Of a stretch of 64,000 nt of DNA, positions 22,750 through 33,870 are shown one piece after another. The DNA is from Phocoena phocoena. Lineage: Eukaryota > Chordata > Mammalia > Artiodactyla > Phocoenidae. The first letter of the stretch is position 1; each line of letters starts with the position of its first letter. Both the position numbers and the translations under genes were made by a program. The notes under the pieces were generated by a model, which searched no databases, had not been told where the DNA came from, and saw only the letters and a list, made by a program, of their open reading frames with translations. The stretch spans positions 56,616,639 to 56,680,638 of the forward strand of contig NC_089220.1 in NCBI RefSeq assembly GCF_963924675.1, written 5' to 3'.

Positions 22750-23895
22750 CTGTAAGGGATGATTTATGCATATCATACGTTCTTTCTTAAGGCACAATGA
22801 CTGGTAGTTGTCTTTTACAAATATAATAGTCTCTACAAAATTACCATGTAGAGATCCAAGGCCAATATTATTTCATGCATGTTCCATTTAATTAGTAGAT
22901 TGTAACTTATGAAAATGTCATTTGCCAAATTAAGTTATGACATTCCCTCCCTTCCTTGTATTAATATATGTTCAAGGAACTATTATATTCCATAAGGCTA
23001 TTTTCATTGATTTGAACATTTATTCCAGCCAATAATCCTTTTCACCTATGGGCATGCTTAGATCTGTTGGAAATAATTTAGTGACACATAGTCAGTTAAT
23101 GCCATTTCCCTTATATTTTAGTTTATTGGAAAAAAGATCTTTTGTAACATATTCAAATCAACATTTACTCAAAGTAGTGTTCACTTCAGTGGCCTCATCT
23201 CTGCCTGAAACTTCATGAAGGTGTCTAAGATTTATATTTTTTCCCAAAGTCAATCATATTGATTCAAGTTTCCATGTGTGCATATACTCTTACATGATTA
23301 ATGCTTTTTCAGCCTTTACTAAACTCTCATCTGTTACTCAGTGAGTAATTTTTATACTTGGTAGGTCACTTTATAATTTTCATTATTTTAAAATAATAGC
23401 ATATTCTCTACTTATCAAGTCATCATTGTAGAATAACTTTAGATACACTAAGGACATTCCACCTTCAATGCATATAAAACCATTATCTGGCTAAGAGTCA
23501 ATATTTTCTTAGCAATATTTCCTACTCTTATATCCTGATAGGTGATTTTTTTTGTTATTATTTTTTACTTTATCTCTTGGACTGTCTGCCAGAGAGAAAC
23601 ACCATTTTTATCCATTCACAAGAGGCTCTGTTTAGTAATAACAGGGTAAAGAATAACAAAACTATGTTGAGATATGAATTCTGTGACCTAGAATAGTTTT
23701 ATTTACAAGGAGAGTATTGTGGCTCACTTCCTAACCATGCATTCTTGCTGTAGGAACTATTGGCCTTGCAACTAAACATAATTTTAAAAATTATGTCATA
23801 GATCTATGCTTTTTTTATTGAATAGTTAACGTGAATACAAAAACATGCCCTATTTCTAGCATTTACCTAGTATTTAACTTCTAATTCTGTATTGG

Positions 23896-23896
<1 letters not shown>
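22750..23896. other. unassigned sequence
   Basis: No gene or repeat was recognised between the possible exon and the AC microsatellite. AT-rich. Confidence 0.35.

Positions 23897-23936
<40 letters not shown>
23897..23936. repeat. (AC)20 microsatellite
   Basis: An uninterrupted run of about 20 AC units, likely polymorphic. Confidence 0.98.
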
Positions 23937-23939
<3 letters not shown>

Positions 23940-24118
23940 AACACAGAAAGTCACCACTTAAGGAACAGTTTACTTATTGCTAATTTATCACAACAATATG
24001 AACTTCTCAATCTCATTCTACAAATATGGGCTACCTCTGAGAATCATAATTTTTATTAGAAGTCTCACTGATATCTCAGTCATTTATACTTCAGGATATT
24101 AAGTATTCATTTTCTTTT

Positions 24119-24484
24119 TTTTCTAATTTTTTTAAAAAAATATTTATTTATTTATTTTTGGCTGCATTGGGTCTTGGTTGCTGCGCGTGAGCTTTCTCTA
24201 GTTGTGGCAAGCAGGGGCTACTCTTTGTTGAGGTGCGCGGGCTTCTCATTGCAGTGGCTTGTCTTGTTGTGGAGCACAGGCTCTAGGGCACACAGACTTC
24301 AGTAGTTGTGACTCGCGGGCTCAGTAGTTGTGGCTCATGGGCTCTAGAGCACAGGCTCAGTAGTTGTGGCGCACGAGCTTAGTTGCTCCACAGCATGTGG
24401 GATCTTCCTGGGCCAGGGCTCGAACCCATGTCCCCTGCATTGGCAGGTAGATTCTTAACCACTGCACCACCAGGGAAGCCCCTG
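24119..24484 (-). mobile_element. CHR-family SINE, long type
   Basis: AT-rich tail with (TATT)n, then GGCTGCATTGGGTCTTGG, GCTTTCTCTAGTTGTGGC, several AGTAGTTGTGGC units, the reversed B box GGGCTCGAACCC and the reversed head CCACCAGGGAAGCCCC. Probable target-site duplication ATTTTCTTTT at 24109-24118 and 24485-24494. Confidence 0.95.
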
Positions 24485-24494
24485 ATTTTCTTTT

Positions 24495-26124
24495 AAACAT
24501 TATGATTCATTAGTCACTAATTTCTGTTGATTTTTACTTTAAAATAATTCTAAAATCATCTCTATTTTCAACGTGATCTCTATAACCCTGTTTTTTATTA
24601 AGTTTACCCAGTTTGATTTTTGGAAATCTGTGTTTGTGTGTTTTATATTATACCAAAATTAAATTATCAAAGAAATATTTAATATATACTTTGCAATAGA
24701 TTAACAAAGATTTAAGTATTTTCTCTGCACATATTAATGAAACTTCTTTTAAGCTATACACATCAATAATAAATTATATTTTAAGGTATTTGTATTGTTT
24801 CCTAATTTAAAAAGGAGAGATCTGAACTAATATTGTGTTATAAAATAGCTTGCAATAAAAGTCTGTTAAAAAATTCAGACACAGTTTTCTCAAGGCTCCC
24901 TGCTGCTGGTAGAATGAACTCCTTGTAATTGGGCAAATGTCAATGAGGTAGGAAAGTGAAACAAACTTTAAATCTGCACAATAGTTATGATTTCACATGC
25001 ATATCAAGCTGTAGCATTGATTTGATTCTCAAGGGCTATTGCAGAACCACATATGTTGTATTTCTCAGTAATCTAAGCAGGCCTAATTGGCTATAGAACT
25101 TGTCCTACAGAGACAAAAGGGGAGAACTGAAACAAATCAACGTGAAAGCCTTTCCCCCGCCCCCCATAAGGAAACTAAGCACTCCTTAGAATGCAAGAAA
25201 CTCAATAAATCAAGTTGAAGGTAAAAGAAAATGTTGGACTACCTAATGAGATAACTTCTCAGAATGCTCCAATACTGGTTAAATTTAAAAAAAAAGAAAA
25301 AAGAAAAGGAAAAAAGAGTGCCCTGAAGGTCCAAAGTCTTTTTTCTCTTTTGTTGTAAAGCAGGCTCCACAGTCTACTGTCGACAGCAAACCTTCCATCA
25401 AGAAGAGGTCTCCAGACTTTTTATTAATTCTTCCTGTAAAATATTTTTTAGATCTTCAACATAGCCTATAAATAGTCTAGACCTTTTCCACAAAATACTG
25501 TAAAAAGTTTTAAATACTGGTACCACTGTTCCATTCTGTATCTATTCCTATTATCATGAGCTTCTCTTTTCTCCAATATTACATTTCTGTTCATTCTTGG
25601 GAAGTTTGATATTTCCCTTTAGAAGATTAGTATCTGATATGCGAAAATACTAATAATGTAATAAGAATTAGAGTAATAATGTATAGTTTAACAACTTCCT
25701 TAATAAGGAAAAGTCAGAGTTGAAGGTTTAAAATATTTAAGTAAATATTAAATTCTTTATATGTTGTCTATCACTAAAAATGATGCAAAAATAAGACTGA
25801 ATTTAACATAATATTTGCTATATATGTTGTAATTAATTATAATTATAGAGGTAATTTCCCATTAGTCACCTTGAGATGACTCTTGTAGGTTAAAAGATGC
25901 TTTGATTCTCTAACATGTGGGAATGACAAATCATGTCTATATTCCTTTTCTGAAAGAACTGTACCTTCCCTTGAAAACCAACATGTAATATGATCTACTA
26001 TCATTAATATTTTTGATATATATTTATACCAAATCATTTAAGACTTATTTGAAGTCTGTATTCAGACTTTGCTTACATATCTTTTAAGAGTGTAATCCTT
26101 AAGGCAAAAATTATATTAGTTACT
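24495..26124. other. unassigned AT-rich sequence
   Basis: No gene or named repeat. Frames are short. An A/AAAAG-rich run lies at 25287-25317. Confidence 0.35.
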
Positions 26125-26270
26125 CCCATTATAAGACTCAGCAGTCCACTCCCAGGTTTTTAGCCAAAAGAAATAAAAACATGTCCACATAAAGACATGT
26201 ACACAAATATTAGCAGCTGTATATTTTTATAATAGTCCAATATTGGAATCAACTGAAATCTTCATCAAAT
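26125..26270 (+). mobile_element. old L1M ORF2/3' fragment, sense
   Basis: The words CAGTCCACTCCCAGGTTTTT, AAAGAAATAAAAACATGTCC, CACATAAAGACATGTACAC and ATAATAGTCCAATATTGGAA follow the ORF2 C-terminal L1M pattern. This is the only L1 piece in the window on the plus strand. Confidence 0.75.
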
Positions 26271-26324
26271 GTTGAAAGTTTTACCACAAATGAAATCTGT
26301 AGAAATCCATGGGTTGCACATTAG

Positions 26325-26500
26325 TATTACCACCTGTCTTATTTTCTTCACCGCACTTATCACTCTCTGAAATTAACTTATTTTGTAACTTTCTGAGTTT
26401 CCTGGGAGAATGTTGGCTCCTTAGAATTTATACTTCGTTGCATTTTTATTTATCAAGTGCCTAGAACAGTACTTGGCACATAGTAGTTTTGCAAAAATTA
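26325..26500 (+). mobile_element. L2 3' end
   Basis: CACCGCACTTATCACTCTCT, GAAATTAACTTATTTTG, GGAGAATGTTGGCTCCTTAG and AGTGCCTAGAACAGTACTTG, then GGCACATAGTAG, follow the LINE-2 3' region in order. Diverged, non-coding. Confidence 0.75.
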
Positions 26501-26940
26501 TTTTTTGAGTGTATGTGCAAATGCTTCATAGCTATAATTTTGTTTGATGATTATTTTGTTGTTTTTCTTGTAATGGAATAGAATTGTGATCTAAGCAGCT
26601 ACATTTCCTGGTAAGGATATTTTTTCAGTAATTTTCAGGTGAATTAATCTCAAGATAGATTCAATGCCTTAACAAAGCTTCATTATGAGATTTGCTGAAA
26701 GTTGACTCTTCTAAGCATTACCTTCAATAATATTCTCTTCTCATTTTTCCACCCATTATTATATTAGTAACTGCCAAAAGCTAAGGTTTTTAAGAAAACA
26801 GTGTTCTGTTCAAGGCTGAATATATATTGAAAAAAGTATAATAAATGTAGCAAATTATGTGGCAAGAAATCTGTTTCTTGACAGGAATTAGCTATAGCTT
26901 AAATACATGTTTTTGAGCACTATATGTATTAAAAGCACAG

Positions 26941-26970
26941 CATTTGTAAATATAATGATATTTACAAATG
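26941..26970. repeat. perfect 13-bp inverted repeat, 4-nt loop
   Basis: CATTTGTAAATAT (26941-26953) and ATATTTACAAATG (26958-26970) are exact reverse complements around AATG. It is too short to identify as a named MITE. Confidence 0.95.
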
Positions 26971-27097
26971 GGAGCTATAAAAATGAACTATGCATTTTGT
27001 GGCTAACTTCGTCTATATGCAATTTGGAAATTATAATTATTTTTTTACCTTAAAATGTCAATTGACAAAATTTTGAGTTCAAAAAAAGTATAAAAAG

Positions 27098-27310
27098 GGG
27101 GCTTCCCTGGTGGTGCAGTGGTTGAGAGTCTGCCTGCCAATGCAGGGGACACGGGTTCGTGCCCCGGTCCAGGAAGATCCCACATGCCACGGAGCGGCTA
27201 GGCCCGTGAGCCATGGCCTCTGAGCCTGCGCGTCCGGAGCCTGTGCTCCGCAACGGGAGAGGCCACAACAGTGAGAGGCCCGCGTACCGCAAAAAAAAAA
27301 AAAAAAAAAA
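27098..27310 (+). mobile_element. CHR-family SINE, short young type
   Basis: Complete head (with TGGTGGTGCAGTGG as A box), B-box-like GGTTCGTGCCCC, and GTACCGC followed by poly-A of 20. A target-site duplication is not obvious because both flanks are A-rich. Confidence 0.95.
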
Positions 27311-27657
27311 TCCATTTATTATGTATAGTTATTAATAAGTTATAGAAAATATTATCAATTCAATATGTCCTTTCAAAATCCAAGTCTTATAGCACAATTG
27401 ATTTTTAACATGTATCATTATTTGTAGTCATATAAATAATATATCATTATTTATATTATTTACAGTTAAACCCCCCCTTTGTTGTACAGTTCTTCTGTTA
27501 TCTACCAAAGGTATTTTCCTCTATTAAAATCAGCTCCTATTTCCTATAATTCTCTTCTAGGTCCAGACATTATTTTCACAACTCTGTATGAACTCAATTC
27601 CCTAATGTATGTTTAAATTTAAGCTTTTCAGAATATATTTTAGGAATTCATGTATAG

Positions 27658-27826
27658 CTTTGTTTCTCAAATGTGATTTAGAATGACCTCAGGGACATTT
27701 GAAAAACACTGATTCTGAGGCACTTTCCCAGATTAATTAAATCACAGTTGGGTAGTGTGTCCCAGGCATTAGTAGTTTTTAAACTCCTCAGGTAGTTTTA
27801 ATGTGATCCCAGTACTGATAATCACT
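27658..27826 (+). mobile_element. MER5A/B-type hAT MITE, first of a pair
   Basis: The layout TTTCTCAAATGTG, GGACATTTGAAAAACACTG, GATTAATTAAATCACAG, CCCAGGCATTAGTAGTTTTT and CTCAGGTAGTTTTAATGTG follows the MER5A consensus order. The closing terminal repeat is degraded. Confidence 0.8.
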
Positions 27827-27849
27827 AACACCAAACCATATTAACCAAT

Positions 27850-28000
27850 ATTAACATGCATTGGGCAAACATAGATGCCTTGATAAAAGTGCAGATTTTG
27901 ATTCAGTAGGTCTGGTGTTGGGTGTGAGAGTTTGTATTTTCTAATCAGTTCCCGTGTAATGATGTTGCTGCTGGTCCAGGAACCATACTTCATGTAGCAA
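27850..28000 (+). mobile_element. MER5A-type hAT MITE, second of a pair
   Basis: ATTAACATGCATTGGGCAAA, GTGCAGATTTTGATTCAGTA, GGTCTGGTGTTGGGTGTGAG, GTAATGATGTTGCTGCTGGT and CCAGGAACCATACTTCATG match the MER5A relative that carries GATTCAGTAGGTCTGG. Same orientation as the first copy, about 25 bp away. Confidence 0.8.
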
Positions 28001-29410
28001 GGAAACAGGATAGAGATGGTTGCTGAGAAAGAGGATAGCTCCTAATCTCTATGTAATCAGGAAAAACAAGGAAGAAGGAAAAAGCAAGGAAAAGGAAGCA
28101 GGAGCTAGCAGAGACAGGAACAATCTTTAAAGAAAATTGATCAGTGTTAGTATTTGAATTTACCAACTTTATTTAATGAATGTCTACTGGATATGGAGAT
28201 TAATTGTTACCCTAATTAGCCTTCACTATATTTTTAAATGTGTACAATAAAGCTCTTGAAAAATAGATTCTGTTTTAAAGGACTTTTGCTCACATCCATT
28301 ACATACATTGGTTTCTTTCTAAAAAAGCATAAAAAATAAAGAGCAACGAAGACTTTGTTTACCTTTACACTGATTTACCTGGTTGTTTGTACTCACTGCT
28401 TTCTCAGCCCAGCTTTTCTCTAGTGTCACAGCAGAGCCTTCTCCATCAGGGCAGCTGGTGGGTACTGCTTGTATAGCTCCCAAGAGAATGAAGCAGGTGA
28501 AGAGGCTGAATAGTGAACGATTAGCTGGCAAGAGGAGCAGGCAGTTCTTGGCTCAGATTCAGAAATTATTTTAACGTAGGCACTTCTTCCTTCAACATGC
28601 TTTGGTGGAAATGGTTACCACCTGTCCCTATTCCCAGGGGCTAATTTTCCTGCTGCCTAGTCAGCTTATAGTTCAAGAGGCTGTTAATGTTTGTAAAACG
28701 AAGAATCAGGAGGCATGCCCTTGCTGCCCAGATGGTGACTTCTGTACATCAGGTACAGTACATTTAGATGGGCAGAGTCCCGTACTTAGCATTCACTGCT
28801 CCATATACTTTTGCTGCTGATAATGTTTGGTGACAGCTACCTGGACGTAATGTGATCAGTGCACCCATAAACACCTGAAAAGGTTTGTACATAGATATGC
28901 CAAGTTGGATTTAGTTTCAAATAGAATAGCACATTACTCTTTAGGAAAAGAGTACTCTTCTTTATAGGAAAAGAGAAGGAGAAAGAAAACAAAGAGACGA
29001 AACAGAATGTAAATAAAAGTGAATATAGAGGGAAGATGCTGAGAAAGGAGAATTTTTTTCTTAATGTATTTCCAAAATGCTTCATGAGGTTAAGAAACAT
29101 TGTATAACTTGAGTTACACTTAGATTTATACTTTTGGAAACTTGCAGATGTTCTGGTTCGATGTTTTCTCATCAGTGATGAGACTGTAAGAAAATTCATA
29201 GGAAATCCAATTTTAGATCAGATATGTGAGAAGGTATGAAAATTTGTGAGCTTGGTGCTTAGTGCAGAGTAAAATTTTGGCATATTCCAATAATAACAAA
29301 ACCTGAGTTACACTCATAAATTCACCATCAACCTAAACATTGAATTTTACTTTCCAAAAGAGAACTGGTTAGAAACATAAAAAGTATATATTTGACATGG
29401 ACAGATGGAA
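28001..29410. other. unassigned sequence around a possible exon
   Basis: No supported gene. It contains the possible exon at 28397-28524 and a purine-rich stretch at about 28055-28115. A minus-strand open frame (28837-29199, 120 codons) is Phe/Ser-rich and has no recognisable domain. Confidence 0.35.
28397..28524 (-). other. possible internal coding exon, 128 nt
   Basis: Minus-strand sequence is preceded by CCTGCTCCTCTTGCCAG, a good pyrimidine tract and acceptor, and followed by GTGAGTAC, a consensus donor; a second donor-like GTAAAT is 18 nt further on. After a 2-nt entry phase one frame is open for 42 codons: it begins NRSLFSLFTCFILLGAIQA (hydrophobic) and ends LEKSWAEKA. There is no ATG: the codon preceding the open stretch is TTG. 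Its exit phase (0) does not fit the entry phase of the possible exon at 22674-22749, so they are not consecutive exons in these frames. Not recognised; could be chance. Confidence 0.25.
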
Positions 29411-29618
29411 TTTTTTTTTTTTTTTGCGGTACGCGGGCCTCTCCCTGTTGTGGCCTCTCCCATTGTAGAGCACAGGCTCCGGACGCGCAGGCTCAGCGAC
29501 CATGGCTCACGGGCCCAGCCGCTCCGCAGCATGTGGGATCTTCCCGGACCGGGGCACGAACCCGTGTCCCCTGCATCGGCAGGCGGACTCCCAACAACTG
29601 CACCACCAGGGAAGCCCC
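29411..29618 (-). mobile_element. CHR-family SINE, short young type
   Basis: Poly-T, GCGGTACGCGGGCCTCTCCC, reversed B box and reversed head CACCACCAGGGAAGCCCC. TGGAAT occurs at both edges (near 29406 and 29622), a weak target-site duplication. Confidence 0.94.
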
Positions 29619-29629
29619 AGTTGGAATAT

Positions 29630-30686
29630 TTTACCAAATATTTATAGCATGATTTAGTGGTTTTCTGTTGTTCAGAAACGTATTATCATTATATAGAAAA
29701 CATATGAGGTGTTAGTATAAAAATAATCTTCAGTTAAGAACTACATTGTATACTTTGTACCATACTAGAGATTTTAAAGCACTTGAAATTTTAACTATCT
29801 TCTGTATTAAGGTCTCCACTGTGACTTTTCATTGATATTTAACATTTATATCAGATTGAGTAAGGAATAGAAAATCATCCAAATTCTTACAGCAATTACT
29901 TAAATTGTAAAACAACATAATAATTATTTTAAGAGGCAATATTGCTAAAAGTATTTTGATATGATTAATTTATTTGTTGATATATTCACCCATTTAAATT
30001 TACGTGTTTTTCAGGTGAATGGAGATTAATCTTTTCTAGAATCAAAATTAATTGCTCTGTATAGCACACAGAGCAAACAAATATATGGTCTATTTTAAAA
30101 TCAGCCACTGTGAAATTCTGGAGGAGTGACATTTTATACGAAAACTTGAAACCAATGTGCTACTGAAAATACCATTCTTGGAAAGGTACAGTTTTGGAGT
30201 TAGAGAAGCTATGGAAATGGCTTTGGTGGAATGTTCAGACAAGATTGGAACTATAAGGAAGTGTTGGATAATTAAACAGAAATGTGTTAAAAATAGTTGA
30301 AAAATTACTGCTTAACAGACACATTAAACAACAGCTATATTTATTTAGCTCTCCACAGATCCCCCAAAGAGATCGTTTTATGATGATCAAGTTAAGTTTT
30401 ATGGCAATCAAGAAGTTCATCTGTTTCTCAAGGATTTCCATTATTTTAACTCTAGCTCTTAACTCCCCTTGCATTCCTTAAAGGCTCTGCTTATATTATC
30501 TTCATCTATGCCTGAATATAGTTACATGTAAATCTGAAACTTATAACACTTCTGTTTTCTAGAATATTTACATCTACTTCACCATGAAGCTTTCTTTTTC
30601 TAATATTTCTAGATAGCATTCAATTCTAAAACAAGATGCATTCGGTCATTGTAAAATGGAAACCTCTGATGGTCAACAAGACTACA
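29630..30686. other. unassigned AT-rich sequence
   Basis: No gene or repeat was recognised. A 9-bp perfect hairpin, TTGCTCTGT/ACAGAGCAA with a 7-nt loop, lies at 30052-30076. Confidence 0.35.
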
Positions 30687-30759
30687 ATTTTTTTATTTTT
30701 ATTTTTATTGGGTATAGTTGACTTACAATGTTGTTAGTTTCAGGTATACGGCAAGCAAA

Positions 30760-30765
<6 letters not shown>

Positions 30766-30808
<43 letters not shown>
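30766..30808. repeat. (AT)n microsatellite inside L1 3' UTR
   Basis: About 21 TA/AT units lie where related copies in this window read ATTATACATATACCC, so it probably expanded after insertion. Confidence 0.97.
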
Positions 30809-30810
<2 letters not shown>

Positions 30811-30999
30811 CCATTCTTTTTAGATTCTTTTCCCATATAGAATATTACAGAATATTGAGTAGAGTTCCCTGTACTATAAAGTAGGTCCTTTTAGTTATTT
30901 TTTTTATATATAGTAGTGTGTATATGTTAATCCCAGTCTCCTAATTTGTCACTTCCCTCCACGTTTCCCCATTGGTAACCATAAGTTTGACTTAGATCT

Positions 31000-32802
31000 G
31001 TGAGTCAGTTTCTGTTTTGTAAATAAGTTCATATGTATCATTTTTTATTAGATTCCACATGTAAGTGAGATGATATGACCTTTGTCTTTGTCTGACTTCA
31101 CTTAGTATGATAATTTCTAGGTCCATCCATGTTGCTGCAAACGGCATTATTTTATTCTTTTTTATGGCTGAGGAAAATTCCATTGTATATATGTACCACA
31201 TCATTATCCATTCTTCTGTCAATGGACATTTAAGTTGCTTCCATGTCTTGCTATTGTAAATAGTGCTGCAATGAACACTAGGGTGCATGTATCTTTTCGA
31301 ATTATGGTTTTCTCTGGATGTATGCCAGGAGTGGGATTGCTGGTTCATATGGTAGTTCTATTTTTAGTTTTTTAAGGAACCTCCATACTGTGCTTCATAG
31401 TGGCTGTATCAATTTACATTCCCACCAACAGTGCAAGAGAGTTCCATTTACTCCACACCCTCTGCAGCCTGTACTGTTTGTAGATTTTTTGATGATGGCC
31501 ACTCTGATCAGTGTGAGGTGATACCTCATTGTAGTTTTGATTTGCATTTCTCTAATAATTAGTGATGTTGAGCATCTTTTTGTGTACTTTTTGACCATCT
31601 GTATGTCTTCTTTGGAGAAATGTCTATTTAGATCTTCCACCCATTTTGATAGGGTTGTTTGTTTTTTGGATATTGAGCTGCATTAGCTGTTTGTATATTT
31701 TGGAGATTAATCCCTTGTCAGTTGCATTGTTTGCCAATATTTTCTCCCATTCTGTGGGTTGTCTTTTTGTTTTGTTTATGGTTTCCTTTGCTGTGTAAAA
31801 GCTTTTAAGTTTAATTAGGTCCCATTTGTTTAGTTTTGTTTTTATTTTCATTACTGTAGGAGGTGGATCAAAAAAAATACTTCTGTGATTTATGTCAGAG
31901 AGTGTTCTGCCTATATTTACCACTAACAGTTTTAAAGTATCCATCCTTACATTTAGGTCTTTAATTCATTTTGAGTTTATTTTTGTGTATGGTGTTAGAG
32001 AATGTTCTAATTTTGTTCTTTTACATATAGCCATCCAGTTTTCCCAGCACCATTTATTGAAGAGACTGTCCATTGTATATTCTTGTCTCCTTTGTCATAG
32101 ATTAATTGACCATAGTTGTGTGGATTTATCTCTGGCCTTTCTATCTTGTTCCATTGATCTATATTTCTGTTTTGGTTCCTGTGCCATACTGTTTTGATGA
32201 CTGTAGCTTTGTAGTATAGACTGAAGTCAGGAAATCTGCTTCCTCCAATTTCATTTTTCTTTTTCAAGATTGCTTTGGCTATTTGGTGTTCTTTTTGTTT
32301 CTATACAAATTGTAAATTTTTTTGTTCTTGTTCTGTGAAAAATGCCATTGGTAATTTGACAGGGGTTGCATTGAATCTGTAGATTGCTTTGGGTAGCATA
32401 GTCATTTTGACCATATTGGTGCTTCCAGTCCAAGAACATGGTATATCTCTCCATCTGCTTGTGTTGTCCTTGATTTCTTTCATCAGCATCTTATAGTTTT
32501 CTAAGTACAGGTCTTTTGCCTCCTTCGGTAGGTTTATTCGTAGGTATTTTTCTTTTTGTTGGCAGTGGTAAGTGGGATTATTTCCTTAATTTCTTGCTCT
32601 GATCTTTCATTGTTAGTGTATAGGAATGCAAGAGATTTCTGTGTATTAATTTTGTATCCTGCAACTTTACCAAATTTATTGATGAGCTCTAGCAGTTTTC
32701 TGGTAGCATTTTTAGGATTTTCTATGTATAGTATCATGTCATCTGCAAACAGTGACAGTTTTACTTCTTTATTTCCAATTTGGATTCCTTTTATTTTTTT
32801 TT
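31000..32802 (-). pseudogene. L1 ORF2p remnant retaining the RT FADD motif
   Basis: Broken minus-strand frames cover the RT palm and the C-terminal region. In a 104-codon open piece (32534-32848) the catalytic motif reads [16 protein letters not shown], so both aspartates are kept, unlike the other two large L1 copies here. The Cys-rich block ([18 protein letters not shown]) lies near 31430. Frameshifts and stops separate the pieces and the endonuclease domain is missing, so no functional protein is expected. Confidence 0.85.
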
Positions 32803-32902
32803 CCACTCTCACCACTTTTTTCAACATAGTTTTGGAAGTCCTAGCCATGGTAGTCAGAGAAGAAAAAGAAATAAAAGCAATTCAAATTGGAAAAGAAGAC
32901 AT
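32803..32902 (+). mobile_element. inverted 5' arm of the L1
   Basis: Sense-strand ORF2 sequence of about 100 bp encodes a piece of the RT domain around [17 protein letters not shown]. It lies head-to-head with the main minus-strand body. The text following 32902 is not L1. Confidence 0.85.
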
Positions 32903-33708
32903 AAGACAACTCTTGGTTTAACTTTTCCCCTTTATCTATGAGATCTCTTCTAATGCTACATTCGTTTGGTGAAATTGTAACCAGAGCATGTTGTAGCATA
33001 GAATATGCTTGATAGTGACAACTTGCTGTAAACAAGTTATGTAGAGGAATTAATCCTGTCACTAGCTTTATCTAATTCCAGTTAAACATCATATTTGGCT
33101 ATAAATATTCTTGGTTTTTTTAATGTCCTTGTTGTTGCTTTAAAGATCACTATAGGGAATGTATATGCTATAATTTGATAGAATATTTAAAATATAATTT
33201 CATTTTATATGTGAGATCAATGAATATTCAAATAAAAATAAATAATGGTAACTGGAAGCTCTTCTACTAGTAGATTATTTAAACTTCTCTGAATTTATAT
33301 CCCACTTTTATCATTCTTACATTTTTACAAAACCTTTTTGTAAGGTAAAGAATTAATCAAAAAAATTATAGAACTTCTTTCTAAGGAGGTTAAAATTTTG
33401 CTTTTTAAAAAACACTTTGCACCTTTTCTAATGATTATAACATTAATATACCAAAAATCTTTTTAATAAACTTACCCGGAATCCTGAAAGAACATCTTAA
33501 ACCTCACATGGTTTATGGCTTGATGCTCAGAAAATATGTCATAACTCTTCTACCAGAAGGAATTCACAAATACTCTAAACCACTAATTTTATTTATAAGG
33601 AAGGTTGATTTACTCATGGATATTAAGATGATCAGATAACCACACCAGAAGAAAAAAAATAGATACAATATTGCAATTGTGAGGATTTTTTAAGAGATAT
33701 ATCAAAAG
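32903..33708. other. unassigned AT-rich sequence
   Basis: No gene or repeat was recognised. Confidence 0.4.
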
Positions 33709-33720
33709 TAGTTTCATTCA

Positions 33721-33858
33721 GGGACTTCCCTGGCAGTCCAGTGGTTAAGATGCTGTGGTTCCATTGCAGGGGCATGGGTTTGATCCCTGGTAGGGGAACT
33801 GAGATCCCACATGCCGTGCAGTGCAGCCAAAATAAAAAAGAAAAGAAAAGAAAAGAAA
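33721..33858 (+). mobile_element. CHR-1/Bov-tA-like SINE
   Basis: Head GGGACTTCCCTGGCAGTCCA, B box GGTTTGATCCCTGG, then AACTGAGATCCCACATGCCG and a short (AAAAG)n tail. The perfect 12-bp target-site duplication TAGTTTCATTCA lies at 33709-33720 and 33859-33870. Confidence 0.95.
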
Positions 33859-33870
33859 TAGTTTCATTCA

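Larger units (their letters stand above)
30687..32902 (-). mobile_element. L1 with a 5' inversion (twin-priming structure)
   Basis: From 30687 to about 32802 this is an inverted L1: 3' UTR (ATTGGGTATAGTTGACTTAC, carrying an AT microsatellite), then ORF2. At 32803 the orientation flips: sense ORF2 text starts at CCACTCTCACCACTT and continues to about 32902. The two arms overlap by roughly 30 bp of the same ORF2 sequence (AAATTGGAAAAGAAG). This is the standard result of twin priming. A possible target-site duplication AAGAC(T/A)AC is at 30678-30685 and 32903-32910. Confidence 0.88.

Noticed and set aside
28319..28531. Secreted-protein gene with a signal peptide at its start
   Set aside because: The apparent initiator is TTG, not ATG. 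Only the weaker internal-exon reading (28397-28524) was kept.
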